Under the pieces are notes generated by a model. It was not told where the DNA came from. It did no database searches and was given only the letters and a program-made list of their open reading frames with translations. 64,000 nt of DNA from Margaritifera margaritifera (lineage: Eukaryota; Mollusca; Bivalvia; Unionida; Margaritiferidae). Every line of letters begins with the position of its first letter. The stretch's first letter is position 1. The position numbers and the translations under genes were made by a program. The DNA is taken from the NCBI GenBank assembly GCA_029931535.1, contig JAQPZY010001001.1, positions 248,001 through 312,000 on the forward strand. Direction: 5' to 3'. Below, in pieces: positions 36,473-48,530 of the stretch.

Positions 36473-37190
36473 TGTTTTTTTAGCTCTACTGGTCATAGAC
36501 CAGAAGAGCATATGGGATTGCCTGTTATCCATCATCTGTCTGTTAGCACAAGTTTGTTATCGCTACTTCTTCTAAATACTTGGAGTGTTGCCATGAAACT
36601 TTACACACGCATTTATTCCAAGATCTGTTTATTCCTATGTGATGAAGAAGCTGCTTGGACATTCATCAGTGGCCATCTTGAAATCATGTTATTACCATTC
36701 CTCCTGAATGGATGTTCATATGAAGATGGGGTTTTCAAGAAAAGACTTCTTATGATGACCAATTGGTCCAATATAAAAATGGTGCCCATGTGACATTCAG
36801 TATGGCCTTCATGACATCCATCTTGAAAATCTTGTTATTGCAACTCCTCCTGAGTGGATGGTCATATCAACATGGGGTTTTCACCAAGAGACTTCTTATG
36901 ATATCTGGTTGGTCCTAAATGAAATGGTGCCAGTCTTACATCCAGTATGATTGCCATGTTGATCATCTTGAAAATCTTTTTAGCCCTCTTCATCCTTGAT
37001 GGATGGTCATATTGACCTGGTTTTCACCAAAAGGCTTCTAATGATGTCTCCTTGGTCATAAATGAAACGGTACTTATCTTACATTCAAAATGGCCACCAC
37101 AGAAAGAGTTTTTTTTCAACTCAATAACTTTGGAAGGATTTCTGGGATTTAAATAAAATTTTCATGTGGCATTATATCAAGAAGGCCTAG
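36473..37190 (+). mobile_element. Hairpin-ended element (TAGCTCTACTGGTC type), plus copy
   Basis: Starts with T-run then TAGCTCTACTGGTC ATA GACCAGAAGAGCATATG, a near-perfect hairpin. A block CATCTGTCTGTTAGCACAAG follows, then ~165-bp units: GGTCATATCAACATGGGGTT, TTCACCAAGAGACTTCTTAT, GTTGGTCCTAAATGAAATGG and CCATCTTGAAAATC. The same termini and unit occur inverted at 52690-53550. A 109-codon open frame across the start is repeat-derived. Confidence 0.78.
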
Positions 37191-37196
37191 TTCAAA

Positions 37197-37397
37197 TTTG
37201 ATTTTAACACATCGGCCACATAGGTCTGTAATAACCTCAAGTTAATGTTGCTGTTGTTGTAGATTTGATTTTAACCCATCTGCCACATAGGTCTGTAATA
37301 ACCATAAGTTAATGTTGCTGTTGTTGTAGATTTGATTTTAACCCATTGGCCACATAGGTATGTAATAACCTCAAGTTAATGTTGCTGTTGTTGCAGA
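37197..37397. repeat. 67-bp tandem repeat, 3 copies
   Basis: Starts at 37197, 37264 and 37331 with TTTGATTTTAACCCATCGGC; ends GTTGCTGTTGTTG. Confidence 0.96.
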
Positions 37398-37539
37398 TAA
37401 TCAGACTTGATCTGCCATTTTTAAGGCTGTTACATTCTTTACTGTATCCATTACTTATGACATGTAACATTGTTCTCCCCAGACCAGTAAGCTGTATTAG
37501 TCACGCTACAGCTTCATGTCAACTCGTAGGTTGCTGATA

Positions 37540-37870
37540 TGACTTCCTAGTCCCCACTACACCTTGCTAATGGGCCCTGATACAGCTTCTAAGCCCCACT
37601 ACACTGGGCTCTGATACAGCTTCCAAGCCCCACTACACTTTCCTAATGGGCCCTGATACATCTTGGCAAAACAACCAGTTTAATACCCAGCACTTTCCTA
37701 ATGGGCCCTGATACATCTTGGCAAAACAACCAGTTTACTACCCAGCACTTTCTTAATGGGCCCTGATACATCTTGGCAAAACAACCAGTTTAATACCCAG
37801 CACTTTCCAAATGGGAAATGATACATCTTGGCAAAACAACCAGTTTACTACCCAGCACTTTTCCATGAGT
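37540..37870. repeat. 55-bp tandem repeat with diverged left shoulder
   Basis: Regular units start at 37636, 37691, 37746, 37801 and 37856 (partial): CACTTTCCTAATGGGCCCTG then ATACATCTTGGCAAAACAAC. Left of 37636 the units are shorter and diverged (CCCTGATACAGCTTCTAAGC). Confidence 0.93.
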
Positions 37871-39279
37871 AGTAAGATTACAATTTACACTGAACAGTAA
37901 CTGCTTTGTACACAGTGTGCAGATTGAACTCACAACTGATACACACGATTGTACCATTTGCTTTAGCAAGGGGTGCAATGGATTGATTGAAATAAACATG
38001 ATTAAGTCTACAGTTAAAGTAGTATTTCTGATTCAGTTTAAGACATTTTGAATGTTCATTTTCCAATTTGGTTAAAATTTACTAAAGAACTACAAGTAAA
38101 TCTAGCCTAAAATGCATCTTCACTCGGTGACCTTCACCATCCCCTTCCTGCATGAATTAAGACCCAGATATTCTCTGAAAAAGAGAAGGGAAAAGCTGTT
38201 TCATGTACTTTTTTATTGAGAAAGATGATCCCTTATCCTTTTAGAAATAGATGGTCTCTTTATTGACAGTTTATCGGGAGTTTTGATAATATAATATGGA
38301 TTTGTTATTCTTTGTTATAAGATATTGTACATGTATATGTTTAATGTTTGTTTGCAATAATGGGCCCACAAATTGGCAAAGTTGACAATGAATGCAACAA
38401 ACAATACAATGGCTGACAAAACACAACAATAAGGGACAAGTGTTATACACTGTGGCATGGAGAGGGATTACACACACATACACAGTAACAATATACAGTG
38501 GATTATTCGACTGCAATAGTCCAAGTTTATCCAATATGATTTGCTTGCAATGCCATTTCTTGTATTTCCTGAGTTTGTTATATAACCTGTACATTTAAAA
38601 AAAAAAATCAAAATGTCTAAAGGGTTTTTTGTTACAAGTTTGTCTTTTTATATCATTTTTTTATCATAACTTCTGCAAATCTTAGTCAAAACCACTTTTT
38701 GTTTGTAGATTTTGGATGGTGGTTAATTAGTAAAGGCTAAGAATACAGCTGTTTTTTCAACTACTGTAACTCTCAGATTATCTATACTATAATAAACTAC
38801 AAGTCTGTTGTCTAAATCTTAGTATATCAGATTTCATTGATGGCTTACATAAGGCATGTTGAAATTTATCAACTGAGGATCCAGACCAAATACATTTTAC
38901 AGGCAATTTCCTCAGATTATAACTCTCTGGTAATGTTTTAAATAAACTAAAGGATAATCTGCAATGACGGTCTGTCATGGTAGGGAGAAAAGTCTTTTAT
39001 CAATTCTTCAGAACACATATAAAATACCACACTGATGAAACCTTGAGGTTTAGTACAAGTAAATTTACCAAGACTCTCCAAAAGTCTGCCAGATTCTTGG
39101 ATGTGAAGAAATACATAAATCAATGAAATTTTTCCACCTTGAGCCTTGATTCCACTCATACTAGATCTTGACATTCTTAACAACAATGTTTTTCATTTAA
39201 CCTGTAGTTTTCTGACACTGGGACGTAGTTGTCATCATTATTATGTATAAAATCTGTTCCTATTCCTGTTCTAGCATTT
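37871..39279. other. Unclassified sequence
   Basis: Opposed open frames at 38271-38598 have no recognised domain. No exon pair with good splice sites was found. Confidence 0.45.
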
Positions 39280-39450
39280 AAAGTTGGTAGAACATTGGAA
39301 TCCAAGGGTCACAGGTTTGATATCTGCTGAGACCAGCTTGCATTGGCTGTATTGGTGGGTCTTTGGGAAAGGCACTTGACTCCCATTTCCTCAGCAGAAT
39401 ACAGCCAATATGTTAAATTTGCCATTAAAACCAACAAACTAAACCATTTT
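39280..39450 (+). mobile_element. SINE family B, 5'-shortened copy
   Basis: Begins inside the tRNA-like head (GGAATCCAAGGGTCACAGGT, TTGATATCTGC), continues TTTGGGAAAGGCACTTGACT CCCATTTCCTCA and ends TGCCATTAAAACCAACAAAC. The A-box region is missing. Confidence 0.78.
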
Positions 39451-41139
39451 AATCTCCACAAATTATAATATCACTACCATATGTGTGGTCGAGGTCACTT
39501 TAATGGTAGACAAATGTATCAAGAGAGATAACTTGCTTCTCTCTTGGAATACATCTGTACTGTGCAATCAGAGAAAAGGTGGTTTGGATGAATTATGAGA
39601 CAGATAAATTAAATATATTTTTTAAACAAATCAAAAAAACCCCAGTTAATAAAGACACAAGACAATTTTCATAAATATGTTATAATAATAGTATATCAAG
39701 AAAAGCTTAAAAAAAGATTTTCCTTTTTTTTAGAATTCACCCATGAATGACCTTGCAGTTGATTCCTTTACTATTGTTATAACAACTTTAACAGATCTTG
39801 TATATTTGAAATATTTAATTTCCTTTTAAAGATTTTAGAAGTTTATGTATCATACTGTACTTAAGATAAGAAACCAGAATATTCTGTCTTTTAAACGATG
39901 TTCAAATTGTCAAGCTGAAAACATGAATCCCTCCAACTTCAAACATTTCTGGGGAGAATATTACATGCAGATGTGTGGGTTGGTTGAAGAGAGTTCTAGA
40001 TTGTTCATGTTTGAGACTGAATTCTGCAAAGCTATATTTTTGAATTACAGCGAAGATAACTTTGTTTATACCACTTCCTTTTGTGGTGTTCCCAGCATGG
40101 CTGGAGGTACTGCACTGTGTGTGCCCCTGCTTGTTTTTTCATCAGAACAGGCATGATACATGTATTTATAAATTACAGGTGGATGTATGTGTACAAATAT
40201 CTCTGTTGTAAAATGGGCATTGTCTCACCACTTTGGTTTTGAGCAGGTGTTTGTATTCCAAGGGTATAATTTGACCCAAACTATAAAAATTAGCAATCTA
40301 AAATAAATGTTTCATGCAAAGATATAAGTTTGTTTAGAAATATAATGATTTCATGTTTATTACTCTGCTTCTAAAAAGACCACTGTGCCAAGAAAATGGG
40401 ATTTTTGGGAAAATAATGCATTTGTACAAAGACTTCATTAGAAATTTAATTGACACTGAAATAAAATCTACATTCATACCATCTTCATTCTTGTCCATTT
40501 AAATTCCCACTAAATGTGACCATCTATGACCTTTATTTTCTGTCAAATCAGGTAAATAAATAAGATCCTTACACTGTCAAAACCAGTGAGTCAGTGTTAT
40601 CTGGAATAGGTATATAGCAGAGATTGATCCCTGCATAGTGTGTCGCAGAATTTTACATAAAACAAACAATTAAAGCAATCAGTGATATAAAACCATAAAA
40701 TAATTGGTTTTCATCATCCAGGAACTAAACAGAAGTGGAATAAATTAAGTAACAATGATGGAAGTAAATTACTGGATTAATGACAATTAGTCAATGTGAT
40801 ATATTGAGGGTTTATGAAGAGGGATCATTGTACTATAACAAAAATAAATCTTATTTTAGAAATCAAAATGTATGTCATATGATTAAAGGGTAATGATGGA
40901 AACTAATCTCAGTATTATAGTATGAGCTTCCATAGGTATTATTGTGGAGTTTGTGAGTATTATTGCTTTTTCTTTCTGGTCATGGTATATTTACTTCTTA
41001 TGATGGGTTATTTACATGATTATATTGATTTATCAGTTCTATATCTTACTTAACTTTTGTTTATAACTGCATAAAATATGTGGATTTTTTTTATATACAT
41101 GTCTTAAGTTGGGCAAGTTATGGAATTGTCCAATTGTCC
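39451..41139. other. Unclassified sequence with a 103-codon open frame
   Basis: The frame at 39845-40156 (plus) has several Cys and aromatic residues but no recognised domain, and no bounding splice sites or promoter were identified. It is non-repetitive, so a rapidly evolving gene cannot be excluded; no function is proposed. Confidence 0.35.
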
Positions 41140-41850
41140 ATTAACATTTGCTTGTCCAGCTCTTAACATTGTAATGTTTGGAATTTTTTTTATATGAAAT
41201 GTTGCCCATGTAGATATCATGACTTGATAGTGTGTTGTGTGCTAAAGCCATCTCTTCTTGCATCAAGGTCAAGGTCATGGTAAGGGAAATGTAATTCCAT
41301 TACTTGTATCCTTGTTTAGAGTAACTTTTGAACCAGTGAAGATATTTTTATAAAACTTGAACCATTTATATATCATGACTAGACAGTGTGTCACATACCA
41401 TAGCTTTGACCACTGCATTTTGGTCAAGGTCATGGCAAGGAAAAGATATAAATTGGTGACTGTTATCCATGTACAGGTATAACTTTTAAACCAATCGAGA
41501 TATTTTAGTGTAACTTCAGCCTGTTATATATCTTGGCTTGACAATGTCTTATCTATTCACAGTCATACTCCTAATCCAAAATTCATTTGACCTTTCCCAC
41601 CCCATGTTAGATATTTTCACAGTTATGTTGGGGTCAGATCCCATTTGCCACAAGGTCAAGGTCACAACAAGAGATAATGTTAGTCAGTGGACTGTCTCCT
41701 TGTTCTTGCTGTCACTTTTTAACCCCTACAGACATTTTGATAAAAGTTTTACTCAGGTCCAAACCTTTTCATACAGTAGTCAAGTCCCAAGCTCAGAGGT
41801 CAAGGTCATAAGTAGGAAAAAGGTCATGAGAGGGGTATATAATTGCCATT
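41140..41850. repeat. ~160-bp diverged tandem array with CAAGGTCAAGGTCATGG
   Basis: About four units carrying TCAAGGTCAAGGTCATGG, TTGTATCCTTGTTTAGAGTA ACTTTTGAACC, GATATTTT and ATATATCATGACTTGACAGT GTG. Starts near GTCCATTAACATTTGCTTGT, similar to the early block of the hairpin-ended elements. A 147-codon frame at 41538-41981 overlaps it and is not called a gene. Confidence 0.75.
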
Positions 41851-42115
41851 TGCAGTACTCGTTTTGTGTTTATTTTTGTTCCATATCAAATGTTGACTGG
41901 TTATATGCTTTATATGTTTTTCTTCACAAAATAAAGTCTACACTACTAGAAGTGAAAATTTCCGTATCAGTTATGCATTAATCCAACTTCAGCATTGCAT
42001 GTGCTTTGTTTAAATCTGTTTAAAATGAGCATTTGTTATTTGCATGTAGATTTCTGACCTATTTTTTAACATTCAGGTTTATGTTTTATTCTGTGATGAT
42101 ATTTGTTCAGGTATT

Positions 42116-42440
42116 TGGGACCCTCGTTCAATAACATACAACAGAAAGATAGAACAAATTCAAAGAACAACAACATGATGGGCACTTCATGAATATTTCC
42201 ATCACTCAAACAGATCTAAAATGCTGTGTTGGCTTGGCTGGTAGGCTAAGGAGCAAAGTCAAATGTCTGTGCATGGCCTTGTTGCAGTACTAATGATAGA
42301 ATATGTTCACTTGAATAACTGAATTTCAAGAACCATCGAGTACTATTCAGAATTATCCATACATCCAAAAATATATATAACTTGTATTCCCAGAACTCAG
42401 TTACTATTTTGTTTCAGATGCTAAAAGTCAGGTTGGTACT
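42116..42440 (+). pseudogene. LINE reverse transcriptase C-terminal relic
   Basis: One frame with stops reads WDPRSITYNRKIEQIQR, then WALHEYFHHSNRSKMLCWLG W, then VHGLVAV. This is the familiar block after the polymerase domain of CR1/Jockey-type LINEs (WDP, IEQIQRRAARW, LGW, VHGLV). At least three stops make it a dead 5'-truncated copy. Plus strand. Confidence 0.7.
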
Positions 42441-42950
42441 TCAGTTTTGGACCTAAAAGTTATCACAAGTTATAAAATCTTATTTTCTAAAAATAAAAAG
42501 CACCAGTATTCACCGATGATGTCCCAAATTAAATACGGGAGTTGAGAAGGGGAATGAAAACAACTTTTCACCTTATAAGTTAGATTGGAAATAAGTGCTG
42601 CTTGTTAAGTTTCATGTCGGTATCAAAGTGTATGTGTGTGTATATATATATATTTATATATATATGCACTTTTACTGAGGATGGTGGAGGTGCGATCATG
42701 TGCTTTTCTGTGAATAAGTAGTGATGCTGGCATGTTTAAGTAGAAAATGGGACCATGATTACACTACTTCTCAAAGAGTCGGGTAGAAAGTAATGATGTT
42801 ACATACTTTACTGTGCAAATACAGTTGTGATGATTTTATTATACTTGTAACTTGTGTTCTTGTTCAGTGGTATGTTACCTAATCATATTTAAATATAATA
42901 CATGTTATGTTGAAATTCATTTCATTATCAATATTTGTGTCCATTTTTTC
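42441..42950. other. Unclassified sequence with a short (TA)n tract
   Basis: A (GT)(TA) tract lies at about 42631-42666. No gene recognised. Confidence 0.45.
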
Positions 42951-42953
42951 ATA

Positions 42954-43159
42954 CCGTATATGACTGCTTATAAGTCATGTCCAACTGCAAAATGCACACA
43001 CCCAGCATTATGCACCAGCAGAGGTAGAATTGTGCAGTTTGTTAGGAGTAATCAGTAGAACAAATAACATAGACCCTGATCTGCAGGCACACTATGCAAT
43101 GGCAGATCAAGGTCTATGTTCTTTGCAGTTTGACTCCACTTATACACGAGTATATACAG
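42954..43159. mobile_element. MITE with internal palindrome, copy 2
   Basis: Ends CCGTATATGACTGCTTATAA and (minus strand) CTGTATATACTCGTGTATAA are inverted repeats. TA flanks both (42952-42953, 43160-43161). Length is 206 bp. An internal palindrome, ATAGACCCTGATCTGC against GCAGATCAAGGTCTAT, lies near 43068-43120. Tc1/mariner-like by target site. Confidence 0.8.
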
Positions 43160-43161
43160 TA

Positions 43162-43979
43162 CTAAAATTGGGTTGATGACAATCTCTATTTGTAAATCTC
43201 CTGATTTTACCTTTCTGGCCTGTCTTTGTATAGTATGTAAATGTGTATTTTATACCCCTGTGACATTTGATTGGTACATTTCCTTGAGCTTGTTTTAAAG
43301 ATGAGTGCAAGTCACCGCTGTTTCTTTTCCAAATGCTATGTGTGTATGCTATAGATACTGCCGTACGTCAGTCACAAAGTTACCACAATTATGAAGCCAG
43401 CACAAATTACATGTATAGGGCAGATAAAGAAATTAGTCCAGGGATATACAGTAATAGTGTGATGTTATGCAGAGTACCAATAGTGCAGTATGGTGCACTA
43501 CGACACACATCAGTTTTCATTGTTATGCTAATAATTATATGATGTGGAGTGGTCGACTGTGGCATTTTTCAAACTTGCTCATGACCATTGCCAGCACAGG
43601 CTGTTTTAACCCCAGGGTCAGTCTCATTTTGAGTTCTCACAAGTGTCAACTTTATTTGTTTGTATGCAGTTCAGATGAAGTTGATTAATTAAATATTTCA
43701 AGCATATCTGCTGACTCGAGCAGTAGAATTTTAATACTTTTTGTTACTGTTTGCAAATTCTTTAAAAAACAAGTTATAACCAGAACAGTTGTTTCTGCAG
43801 CTTGTTTCCAGTTAAAGAGACTGTGGTGGCAGTAGTTTTGGAGGGAAGTGGGAGCACCATCTGGGGAGCAGTTTGGTATATTTCAAGAGTAAAATGTACC
43901 AATACATAAAAACACATCAAACGTCCAATGTGATTCCCTGATTGTACAGAAGGTTGCACAGGATTAGATGTAATTATTA
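43162..43979. other. Unclassified sequence
   Basis: No supported feature; short open frames only. Confidence 0.45.
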
Positions 43980-44418
43980 CAGCACCGCAGTGCACCTATG
44001 CACTACAGAGACCACAACCATGTATGCCTAGTTTAATTGTTACAGCAGCACAGTGCATCTAAGCACTAAAGAGACCACAACCATGTATGCCTAGTTTAAT
44101 TATTACAGCACCACAGTGCATCTATGCACTACAGAGACCACAACCATGTATGCCTAGTTTAATTATTACAACACCACAGTGCATCTATGCACTACAGAGA
44201 CCACAACCATGTATGCTTAGTTTAATTATTACAGCACCACAGTGCACCTATGCACTACAGAGACCACAACCATGTATGCCTAGTTTAATTGTTACAGCAC
44301 CACAGTGCATCTAAGCACTACGGAGACCACAACCATGTATCCCTAGTTTAATTATTACAGCACCACAGTGCATCTATGCACTACGGAGACCACAACCATG
44401 TATGCCTAGTTTAATTGA
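43980..44418. repeat. 64-bp minisatellite, 7 copies
   Basis: Unit CAGCACCACAGTGCATCTAT, GCACTACAGAGACCACAACC, ATGTATGCCTAGTTTAATTA. Variants CAC/CAT, CTAT/CTAA and ACAG/ACGG are shared between non-adjacent units. Confidence 0.97.
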
Positions 44419-44494
44419 CATCTGATCAGAAGCTTGCGCATTATCTCATTTTTTAGGATGACTATCAATATTGCAGCTGATATATGTGGGAGCC

Positions 44495-44529
<35 letters not shown>

Positions 44530-44541
44530 AGGGGGGGGAGA
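44495..44541. repeat. (GT)n(GA)n microsatellite with G run
   Basis: GT repeats pass directly into GA repeats and then a G run. Confidence 0.95.
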
Positions 44542-44769
44542 TTTTGAAGATTGTTCTAGCTCATTCTTTTTGCATTACAGGTATGGCAAGCCTTCATTGG
44601 AAAAAGTTCAATATTTCTAGTTTCAAAGAAATATTATTTGTAATATCTTTATCATAGAGAATTGTACACTGATATTAAAAATTTAACTTTCTTACATTTG
44701 AAAATGATTTCTATTCTTTAACAAAAATGTACAAAGTAAAGATTAATTGCTTGATATATCTCAGATAAG

Positions 44770-44870
44770 TAATGGACAGACATATGAACATGATTTGAGA
44801 ACCTAAATAATGGACAAGCATATGAACATGATTTGAGAACCTAAATAATCGACAAGCATATGAACTTATG
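44770..44870. repeat. 38-bp tandem repeat, ~2.7 copies
   Basis: TAATGGACAGACATATGAAC starts at about 44770, 44808 and 44846. Confidence 0.9.
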
Positions 44871-45065
44871 ACGAGTGATTTGCCATGTAACAAATTATTT
44901 TTGTTCACAAAAGAAGTGGATAATTTAGATACATCTCCCAGCTATGAGTAGTTTGGCATGCAACATCTGTAAATATATTCTGGATTTTTTTTCCCCCAAA
45001 TGTACGAGTTGTAAGGTAGGTTACAGCTGCTTATTTTTGTTTAAATCAGTGAATATTTGGCTATG

Positions 45066-45077
45066 TGTGAGTGTGTA

Positions 45078-45140
<63 letters not shown>
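45066..45140. repeat. (GT)n(AT)n microsatellite
   Basis: GT repeats followed by about 25 AT repeats. Confidence 0.98.
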
Positions 45141-45145
<5 letters not shown>

Positions 45146-45877
45146 TTTCTAGTCATTATTTTTATTGCAAAATTTAGTATGCCTAACTAAATGAAAAGAG
45201 CTTCATTAAAATCTTAGTAATGTTTTAATATACCTGCCCTAATCTACATAGCAACTACCTATGTTCACATTTATACATAATTCAAATAATTTCATTTGCA
45301 AATACGGGATAAATGCTCATTTTTATATGTTTACAGGGTACATGACTTCTAAAAGGGCTAATTTTATTCTTTATTTTAACGATGCAGCTTTTGTGGATAT
45401 TGTTTTGTTTTTTTATTTGATTCAGAATTATATTTTCACAGTTCCAGTACACATGCACTCAAGTGTGGTGTACTAATTGCATATATAAGATATATACTGT
45501 ATTTCATTTTTGTGCAGTAATGCAAATTTTTACCCTTTAACTGATTTTATTTTACATTTTTTTAAATTTCATTATAAATTAGAAGAGGAACATTTGGCAG
45601 CAATTTTTTTTTAAAATATGACAACTCCATTTGACATTAAAATCAAATTTGGGAAGTTCTTTTTTTGTATGCTTCATTTTTGTCATTAAGAAAAATATCA
45701 CATTTTGTCAGTACTTTATTTCACATGAATGCCTTTGTCAGAAATGGCATTTAAGACAAAAACATACTACATTTGATATTTTAATTAGTGGTCAGTAGCA
45801 ACTACAAAATCCATGATAATTGGTAACTCACAAATCGGAAATTCAAAGTATGGGACAATTGTAGTATATACCGTTTT
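45141..45877. other. Unclassified sequence
   Basis: AT-rich; nothing recognised. Confidence 0.45.
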
Positions 45878-47240
45878 CATCCATCTGTCTGCCCATCCAT
45901 TCACACTTCCTGTAACCACCAAAGCTCTGCATCCATTACACATTATGGAATGCCATTTGCTAGGTGAATTGTCTATTGCATGTAGATGTGTCTTCTAAAG
46001 ATTTCATCTAGATGATCTAATTGTGATGGAGTTATTGCCCTTTTTCTAGCAATTTTAAATTGACACAACAGCAGATCCTTGTAACCAGCACAGTTCAAGA
46101 ACCATTTTGCATATTCTGATGCAATTTGGTATGAATATTGTTTCTATGGCTTAGATGTTCCTTTTGTGGGTTTTGTCCTGTCAGCTCCATTTTGTATTGA
46201 GTTATGGCCCTTGACAATTAACTTCATATCTTCACATGGGATGGTGCCTGTAAAATGGCATAGCTCAAGAATCATTCAACATATTCTAATACAGCTTGGT
46301 ATGAACATTGTCTCATGGACTTGGATGTTCGTGTCTTGGGTTTGTCTTGCTAACTCCATTTTGGATAGCATTGTGGCACTTGACAATTAAGCTCATATCT
46401 TCAGCTGGGATGTTGCCTGTAACCGACACAGCTTTAGAACCATTCAACATAATCTGATGCAATTTTGTATGAACAATGTCTTATAGATCTAGGTGTGCCT
46501 CTTATGGGTTTCATCTTGTCTGTTCCATTTTGGACCGCGTTTCATCTTGTCTATTCCATTTTGCACTGTGTTATAGCCCTTGACAGGTAACTTCATATCT
46601 TCACATATGATGTTGCTTGTAATTGGCATAGAACAAGAACCATCCAACATATTCTGATGGAAGTTAGTAAGAATATTGTCCTTTACACCTATATGTCTTT
46701 TACGGGTTTTGTCTCATAAACTTTAGGAGCCCCGGGTGGCCAAGTTGTCTAAGGCACTCGCCTTTACAGATCACTGACATCTCACCTCTGTCCATGTGGG
46801 TTCGAGTCTCGAGTCTCAGGTTCGGCCAATGTGGGTATGTCAGAAAGCTTGCTAGTAGCTTCCCGTCGGTTGGTGGTTTTTCCCGGGTTCTTCCTTCACC
46901 AGATATGCTGGCCACCATATATAGCCTATCATTTGCTGAAAAATGGCGCTAAACCCACAACAACAACAACAACAACAATCATCTACTTTATTTTGGACAG
47001 AGTTATGGTCCTTGCTGATCAACTTTATATCTTTACATCGGATGTTGCTTGTAGTGATCAGTCCTTGAAGGATGTGGACTTCAAGCATTCCACATCATCA
47101 TTTAGAAGAGTCATGGCTCCTGAATGTCCATTTTGTCCTAACTTTGCATTCCCAAGACAAGTTCCACTGTTAAAGTCACTACACAGCTAATTGTAATGAG
47201 TGGGCCCCATTGCAATGCACCCATTGCAGACAGATCTAGT
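45878..47240 (+). repeat. ~170-bp diverged tandem array, split by a SINE
   Basis: Units with TATGAATATTGTTTCTATGG, TTTTGTGGGTTTTGTCCTG, CTCCATTTTGTATTGAGTTA, TGGCCCTTGACAATTAACTT and CATATCTTCACATGGGATG. It starts near CCATCTGTCTGCCCATCC, resembling the early block of the hairpin-ended elements, and finishes CACCCATTGCAGACAGATCT AGTT. A family-A SINE (46726-46978) interrupts one unit between its GGGTTTTGTC and TTTTGGACAGAGTTATGG parts. Confidence 0.82.
46726..46978 (+). mobile_element. SINE family A, best-preserved copy
   Basis: tRNA-Leu/Ser-like head: A box GTGGCCAAGTTGTCTAAGGC and B box GGGTTCGAGTC, both usable RNA polymerase III promoter matches. The body has AAGCTTGCTAGTAGCTTCCC, GGGTTCTTCCTTCACCAG and ATATAGCCTATCATTTGCTG; the tail is AAAATGGCGCTAAACCCA then (CAA)n. 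It is inserted in a tandem-array unit. The tRNA part is a SINE head, not a tRNA gene. Molluscan V-SINEs such as RUDI would be the first comparison. Confidence 0.88.
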
Positions 47241-47881
47241 TATTTTAAGACCTTAACTCTTTCTTTTTCAGTTTCTCAGAACAACTCATGATTTGGCAAT
47301 ACAAAATATCATATTATAGGCTGACCAAAATGACCTGTTCTTTTGACCTTTTAATGGGATATTCACGAGGGCTTCTTTGATTATAAAATGTATTGTATGC
47401 ATATGACTAGGCTCAGGTTTCTATTCTGATGAAAGATCAAATGGATAAGTAATTCTTGTTGACCTGTATACTACAAATTGCTCATATTGGAGAGACAAAG
47501 TCCTTAGTGACATGTTTTGTAAAGTGGGACCCAGACTTGAAGTCCATGTCAAAGTCATATGAGAGTAGCCAGGATAATGTTTTATATTGATATATAAGAT
47601 GTGCTAAATAGAGGTCACCAGGACACTGAAAGGATTTAATAGACATTTTTGACTATCTGTGAAAAATGTAATGCATAATGGAATACATGTTCTATTGCAA
47701 TTTTCGATAAAGTTGTATGCTGTTCACTTGATATGTATGTTTCTTTCATTTATTTGTGCAATACATGATTTACTTTTTCTTTGCTTTGGTGGAGATGCAG
47801 TTTGTACATATGGTTGAATATATACTTATGTTTTGTATTGTATGGTACAACTTAATCTGGTTAATATTGTGTTTTGTAGAG

Positions 47882-47936
<55 letters not shown>

Positions 47937-48332
47937 CCAAGAAAATAAACATGATTACTTACTTCATTATGGCTTGAGTATGTTTTTGTGCCCACCCTAA
48001 GGTATATTGTAGTATGGTATGATGTACTTCAAGTTACCTCAGACCTTCCCCTCCCTGTGTTAGATTTTTTAACAGTTTACAAACCATAAGATAGATACCG
48101 ATTCGCTATTGTATTTTATATTATCCTAACATTAAATGTATTGAACTGTGAATATTACAGTAATTTGATTAACACGGTTTCGGTAATAGATGGCATGGAT
48201 TCGATCTAATGTAATATGCATCTTGCGCCCATAGAAATTGGTGGGTGAATGGAGAGGCATAAAAACATTAAAAATATTATTACACCCTGACCCCACCCCC
48301 AGTTCAGCTGCATCCATGTTAGTACAGTTATG
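47241..48332. other. Unclassified sequence around a TAA microsatellite
   Basis: No gene or element end recognised apart from the microsatellite listed separately. Confidence 0.45.
47883..47936. repeat. (TAA)n microsatellite
   Basis: About 17 TAA repeats. Confidence 0.98.
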
Positions 48333-48530
48333 TAAACATCAAGTGGTCCAAGGCGCTCGCATTTACAGATCACTCAGACATCTCACCTGTGTCCACAACA
48401 GTTGGAGTCTCAGTTTGACCAACACGGGTATGTCAAAAAGCTTGCCAGTAGCTTCCTGTGAGTTGGTTCTTCCTTCATCAAATATATTGGCCACAATGTA
48501 TAGCCTATCATGTCAAATAAAAATTCAAAG
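48333..48530 (+). mobile_element. SINE family A, decayed copy
   Basis: AAGTGGTCCAAGGCGCTCGC A box, TTTACAGATCACTCAGACAT, AAGCTTGCCAGTAGCTTCCT and ATGTATAGCCTATCATGTC. The B box (CAGTTGGAGTCTC) is degraded and part of the body is deleted. Confidence 0.8.

Noticed and set aside
36464..36793. 109-codon open frame
   Set aside because: It lies within the hairpin-ended repeat family, whose other copies do not preserve it.
38271..38598. Overlapping 107- and 68-codon frames on opposite strands
   Set aside because: No recognised domain and no splice context; treated as chance.
39845..40156. 103-codon non-repetitive open frame
   Set aside because: No domain, no splice sites or promoter recognised; a frame of this length can occur by chance in 64 kb. 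Not called, though not fully excluded.
41538..41981. 147-codon open frame
   Set aside because: It overlaps a diverged tandem array with CAAGGTCAAGGTCATGG units; no domain recognised.
46831..47190. 119-codon open frame
   Set aside because: It crosses from a SINE into a tandem repeat unit.
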